Shown piece after piece: positions 5,485-7,695 of a DNA stretch of 7,695 nt; the first letter of the stretch is position 1; each line of letters begins with the position of its first letter. Source of the stretch: an uncultured Clostridia bacterium (GTDB lineage: Bacteria > Bacillota > Clostridia > Christensenellales > Aristaeellaceae); NCBI GenBank assembly GCA_934643535.1, contig CAKUCE010000149.1:1-7695 (forward strand). Reading direction: 5' to 3'. The translations under genes and the position numbers were made by a program. The notes under the pieces are model-generated. The model was not told the DNA's origin and did no database searches. It saw only the letters and a program-made list of their open reading frames with translations.

Positions 5485-6825
5485 TCAGGCTTTGCCGCTG
5501 ACGGTCATTTCGCCTGCGTCGGCGCTGGCGCTGCCAATGGGGCCATAGGGGAAACGCAGGTCGCTGGCAAAGGCGCGGATGTTCCGGAGCAGCTCGTAGA
5601 AGTTGCCCGCCACGGTGATGCGCTCCAGCGGCTGATCCCGCTTGCCGTCCTTGATGGTGTAGCCTTTGGAAAGCAGGGAGAAATCGCCGCTGACCGGGTT
5701 CGCGCCCGCGTGAAGGCCGCTTACTTCGGTGATGACGATGCCATCGCCCACCTGCCCGAGCAGTTCGTCAAAGGAAAGCACGCCCGGCTCAAAGTACAGG
5801 TTGGAGGGAGCCACCCGCACCGGCGCGGAGTAGTCCGCTTTGCTGCCGTTGCCCGTGGATTCCACGCCCGCCTTCTTCGCGGTCTTCAGATTGTGCAGGA
5901 AGGTGCGGAAAACGCCGTTCTCCACCAGCATGTGCTGATGAGAGGGCACGCCCTCGTCGTCAAAGGGACGGCTGCCGACGCAATCGGCCCGCAGGGGATC
6001 GTCCACCAGCGTGACGCAGGGCGCGGCGATGGTTTCGCCCAGCTTGCCGGACAGAAGAGAAAGGCCCATCTGCTCCGTTTCAGCGGAAAAAATGGTGTTG
6101 AAAACGCCCAGCAGGCTGACCAGCGCTTCGTTCCAGAAGACCACGTGATATTTGCCGGAGGCCACCGGCTCCGCATTCAGCCCCTTCACCGCCTGCTCTA
6201 CGCTCTCGCGGCCCAGAGAGAGGGGGTCCAGCGCGTCAAAGTCACGGCTGATCTGTACGAAACCGCCGGTGGAAACGCAGTCGTTCTCCTTGACGTTGGC
6301 GCCGCAGTACAGCTGGCAGAAGTTTTCCGTGTAGGACTGATCCATGCCGTAGCTGTTGGCGATGCGCACGGTGTGCTTCGTGGTATCGACCATGTTGTAG
6401 CCGTTCAGATACCGCGCGTCCGTAGCCTTGCACTGTTTTTCCATGGTCTCGATCTTCGCCAGCTTGGCTTCGGGAGAGACCTTGTCCAGCTCCGGATTGT
6501 ACAGCGCCACTTCCGGCAGCTGACCGCCGCTCTGATACAGCAGCTGTTCGTCTTCACTTTCGCACAGGGTGGCGGACTCGATCACGCCCCGGATCAGCTG
6601 GCCGATGGATTCCTCGTCCAGCGCCTCGGTGGAGGCGTAGCCCATACGGCCGTTCACCAGTCCCCGGAAGCCCAGCCCCCGGGTATGATTGGATTGATAG
6701 TCCTCCAGCGCACCATTGTTGCGCATGGCGGAGAAGCTTTCGCTTTCGCTCAGATAGGCTTCCGCCGCTTCGATCCCGGCGGCCTTCGCCTGAGCCAGAA
6801 GTTCCTTGATATAATCCTGATTCAT
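5485..6825 (-). CDS. tldE: TldE/PmbA, subunit of the TldD-TldE metalloprotease
   Basis: The 446-residue protein is full length for the TldD/PmbA family. TldE is the non-catalytic partner that lacks the zinc-binding HExxxH motif and forms a heterodimer with TldD. Together they degrade unstructured peptides in the cytoplasm, and in some bacteria they mature microcin B17 or other modified peptides and help degrade CcdA. The N-terminal domain (about 1-130) includes ESESFSAMRNNGALEDYQ (27-44). The C-terminal signature DGIVITEVSGLHAGANPVSG (361-380), followed by DFSLLSKGYTIKDGK, is diagnostic. No HExxxH is present, as expected for TldE. GAGGT at 6836-6832 lies 6 bases before the ATG. Its partner tldD lies upstream on the same strand, but 415 bp of repeats intervene, so co-transcription is uncertain. 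No modified-peptide precursor is visible nearby. Confidence 0.93.
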   Translation of the reverse strand: MNQDYIKELLAQAKAAGIEAAEAYLSESESFSAMRNNGALEDYQSNHTRGLGFRGLVNGRMGYASTEALDEESIGQLIRGVIESATLCESEDEQLLYQSGGQLPEVALYNPELDKVSPEAKLAKIETMEKQCKATDARYLNGYNMVDTTKHTVRIANSYGMDQSYTENFCQLYCGANVKENDCVSTGGFVQISRDFDALDPLSLGRESVEQAVKGLNAEPVASGKYHVVFWNEALVSLLGVFNTIFSAETEQMGLSLLSGKLGETIAAPCVTLVDDPLRADCVGSRPFDDEGVPSHQHMLVENGVFRTFLHNLKTAKKAGVESTGNGSKADYSAPVRVAPSNLYFEPGVLSFDELLGQVGDGIVITEVSGLHAGANPVSGDFSLLSKGYTIKDGKRDQPLERITVAGNFYELLRNIRAFASDLRFPYGPIGSASADAGEMTVSGKA

Positions 6826-6831
6826 AAGATA

Positions 6832-6836
6832 ACCTC
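6832..6836 (-). promoter_or_regulatory. Ribosome binding site of tldE
   Basis: GAGGT on the minus strand, 6 bases before the tldE ATG (6825-6823). Confidence 0.65.
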
Positions 6837-6892
6837 ATTTCTGAAGTCGTTGAGAAATCGTTGTTTGTTTTAGCTTTTGCGGTCATGACCCA

Positions 6893-6915
6893 CCGCATGT
6901 CCCTCTACGCCTCTG
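6893..6915. repeat. Direct repeat A, copy 1
   Basis: CCGCATGTCCCTCTACGCC and four further bases match 7184-7206 at 22 of 23 positions (T at 6912 versus C in the other copy). The two copies bracket the repeat island, 291 bases apart. Confidence 0.85.
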
Positions 6916-6957
6916 TGGCACGCAGTCCGGGGTCAAGGATCACTGCCCCTTGCGGGT

Positions 6958-7001
6958 CTGTACCGGCCAACCGGCATCTCGCCGACCAAACCGGCGAGCC
7001 G
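6958..7001. repeat. Composite repeat B, copy 1
   Basis: CTGTACCGGCCAACCG (6958-6973) and ACCGGCGAGCCG (6990-7001) recur exactly at 7100-7115 and 7133-7144. The 16 bases between them differ and, in this copy only, help form the hairpin CTCGCCG/CGGCGAG (6978-6984, 6992-6998). Confidence 0.8.
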
Positions 7002-7099
7002 CAAGTCGTTCGCTGCCCCCTGCGCATAACGTAACTGCCCCGGTTTTCAGAAGCCGCTGCCCCATGCGCTAGCCGCGAGACCTTCCGTCGAGTGGCGGC

Positions 7100-7144
7100 C
7101 TGTACCGGCCAACCGACAGGGAACCACACCAGACCGGCGAGCCG
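7100..7144. repeat. Composite repeat B, copy 2
   Basis: The same two conserved ends as 6958-7001, displaced by 142-143 bases, around an unrelated 17-base centre. Conserved ends with variable middles suggest recombination or mosaic assembly of repeat modules. Confidence 0.8.
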
Positions 7145-7165
7145 TGGCACCCGTCGTGCCACGGC
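7141..7165. repeat. 10-bp perfect inverted repeat
   Basis: GCCGTGGCAC (7141-7150) and GTGCCACGGC (7156-7165) pair perfectly around a 5-nt loop. This is the strongest stem in the island. No T-run follows it on either strand. Confidence 0.8.
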
Positions 7166-7203
7166 GGTAAAACCCCGGCCAAGCCGCATGTCCCTCTACG
7201 CCC

Positions 7204-7224
7204 CTGCGCGCCACAGGCGCGCAG
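7204..7224. repeat. 9-bp perfect inverted repeat just downstream of tldD
   Basis: CTGCGCGCC (7204-7212) and GGCGCGCAG (7216-7224) pair around a 3-nt loop. On the minus strand it lies 16 bases after the tldD stop. It could protect the 3' end of the tldD mRNA; it lacks the U-run of a standard terminator. Confidence 0.75.
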
Positions 7225-7232
7225 AGATGGGT

Positions 7233-7250
7233 GCAGGGCTTTAGCCCTGC
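7233..7250. repeat. Inverted repeat with the tldD stop codon in its loop
   Basis: GCAGGGC (7233-7239) and GCCCTGC (7244-7250) pair around TTTA. The minus-strand TAA stop of tldD (7243-7241) lies in this loop, so the repeat family reaches into the last codons of tldD. Confidence 0.7.
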
Positions 7251-7695
7251 CCGCCCACCGTGATGGACTTGACGCGGATCCAGGGCTGACCGACGTTGAC
7301 GGGAATGGAACCGCTCATGCTGCCGCACATGCCCTGCGCCATGACCATGTTCTTGCCGACGCGGTCGATCTGCATGAGGATGTCGCCGCCCTTGCCGACC
7401 AGACTGGCGCCCCGGACCGGGTGCGCGATCTTGCCGTCCTTGATGAGATAGCCTTCGTTGACCGCAAAGTTGAATTCGCCCGTGGCAGGGTTCACCGAAC
7501 CGCCGCCCATGCTGGCCGCGTAAAGACCGTCGCCCATGGTGGCGATCATCTCCGCTTCATCGTCCAGACCCGGCGCAATGAAGGTGTTCCGCATCCGGGA
7601 CGTGGGCGCGTAGGCGTAGCTCTCCCGGCGGGCGCTGCCCGTGGGGGCCATGCCCATCCGGCGGCCGTTCAGACGGTCGATCATGTAGTTCTTCA
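7241..7695 (-). CDS. tldD: TldD, catalytic subunit of the TldD-TldE metalloprotease (C-terminal part; 5' end outside window)
   Basis: About 150 C-terminal residues are present and the frame is open to the window edge, so the gene continues beyond 7695. Diagnostic TldD features are the segment just inside the edge, IDRLNGRRMG then PTGSARRESYAYAPTSRM, followed by GGGSVNPATGEFNFAV and GYLIKDGK, and the C-terminal GMCGSMSGSIPVNVGQPWIR then ITVGGQG. The zinc-binding HExxxH motif of TldD lies further upstream in the protein and is not in this window, so catalytic competence cannot be checked. TldD pairs with TldE, encoded downstream on the same strand. The stop codon sits in the loop of an inverted repeat that begins the repeat island. 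Family assignment is very secure. Confidence 0.95.
   Translation of the reverse strand, partial: KNYMIDRLNGRRMGMAPTGSARRESYAYAPTSRMRNTFIAPGLDDEAEMIATMGDGLYAASMGGGSVNPATGEFNFAVNEGYLIKDGKIAHPVRGASLVGKGGDILMQIDRVGKNMVMAQGMCGSMSGSIPVNVGQPWIRVKSITVGGQG

Larger units (their letters stand above)
6879..7250. repeat. Palindrome- and repeat-rich island between tldD and tldE
   Basis: This stretch holds no convincing gene. It contains two 22/23-identical direct repeats (6893-6915, 7184-7206) and a two-copy composite unit (6958-7001, 7100-7144). It also has four CTGCCCC motifs (6943, 7013, 7035, 7057) and several hairpins (6978-6998, 7141-7165, 7204-7224, 7233-7250). GGTCATGACC (6881-6890) is a perfect 10-bp palindrome. 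The arrangement resembles the composite intergenic repeats dispersed in some GC-rich Clostridia, but only this copy is visible here. None of its hairpins is followed by a clear U-run on the minus strand, so it does not obviously terminate tldD transcripts. Open frames inside it on the minus strand are low-complexity, Arg/Gly/Ala-rich shadows. Confidence 0.75.

Noticed and set aside
5419..6873. 484-aa open frame on the plus strand opposite tldE
   Set aside because: The minus strand encodes clear full-length TldE. The plus-strand product is low-complexity antisense and would read through the terminator palindrome.
6905..7328. Two minus-strand open frames of about 93-94 aa in the tldD-tldE gap
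   Set aside because: They are made of repeat-island sequence, and one overlaps the end of tldD out of frame. Composition is Arg/Gly/Ala-rich with no good ribosome binding site.
5485..7695. Modified-peptide (microcin-like) cluster around tldD/tldE
   Set aside because: No precursor peptide, cyclodehydratase, radical-SAM enzyme or exporter is visible. A housekeeping protease pair is the simpler reading.
1..7695. CRISPR array, tRNA, rRNA, insertion sequence or phage gene
   Set aside because: No regularly spaced repeat-spacer structure, cloverleaf, rRNA signature, transposase or integrase was found. The repeats at 6879-7250 are irregular and palindromic rather than CRISPR-like.

Overview
This is a GC-rich bacterial chromosomal segment with no plasmid, phage or transposase genes. 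A YlbJ/SpoVV-like sporulation membrane protein, a TldD/TldE protease pair, strong AGGAGG-type ribosome binding sites and a three-gene GT-C/small protein/GtrA cluster suggest a GC-rich, Gram-positive member of Clostridia (Oscillospiraceae/Ruminococcaceae-like). That placement is inference from gene content; no rRNA or other taxonomic marker is present.

Layout. Bases 1-209 are non-coding and full of short hairpins. A plus-strand cluster follows: a 671-aa GT-C-type polytopic membrane glycosyltransferase (210-2225), a 71-aa unrecognised protein joined by an ATGA overlap (2222-2437), and a GtrA-family membrane protein (2502-3005). A minus-strand ylbJ-like gene (2980-3882) meets gtrA tail to tail with a 26-bp overlap. 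Divergent from it is an OmpR/PhoB-type regulator with a degenerate receiver domain (4029-4664). A 20-bp stem hairpin and an overlapping sigma-70-like promoter lead into a Pol-beta-fold nucleotidyltransferase gene (4794-5435). A perfect 20-bp palindrome at 5441-5460 looks like a shared bidirectional terminator between that gene and minus-strand tldE (5485-6825). The C-terminal part of tldD (7241-7695, also minus strand) enters from the right edge. tldD and tldE are separated by 415 bp of repeat- and palindrome-rich DNA.

How the genes work together. The first three genes probably act in envelope glycosylation: GtrA proteins are thought to move polyprenyl-phosphate sugars across the membrane and GT-C enzymes use such donors outside, but no GtrB-like donor synthase is visible here. 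TldD and TldE form one heterodimeric metalloprotease. The ylbJ-like gene, the regulator and the nucleotidyltransferase look like independent single-gene units. I see no clear undescribed system. The points most worth a second look are the 71-aa protein with possible Sm/Hfq-like features, the repeat island splitting tldD from tldE, and the degenerate response regulator.
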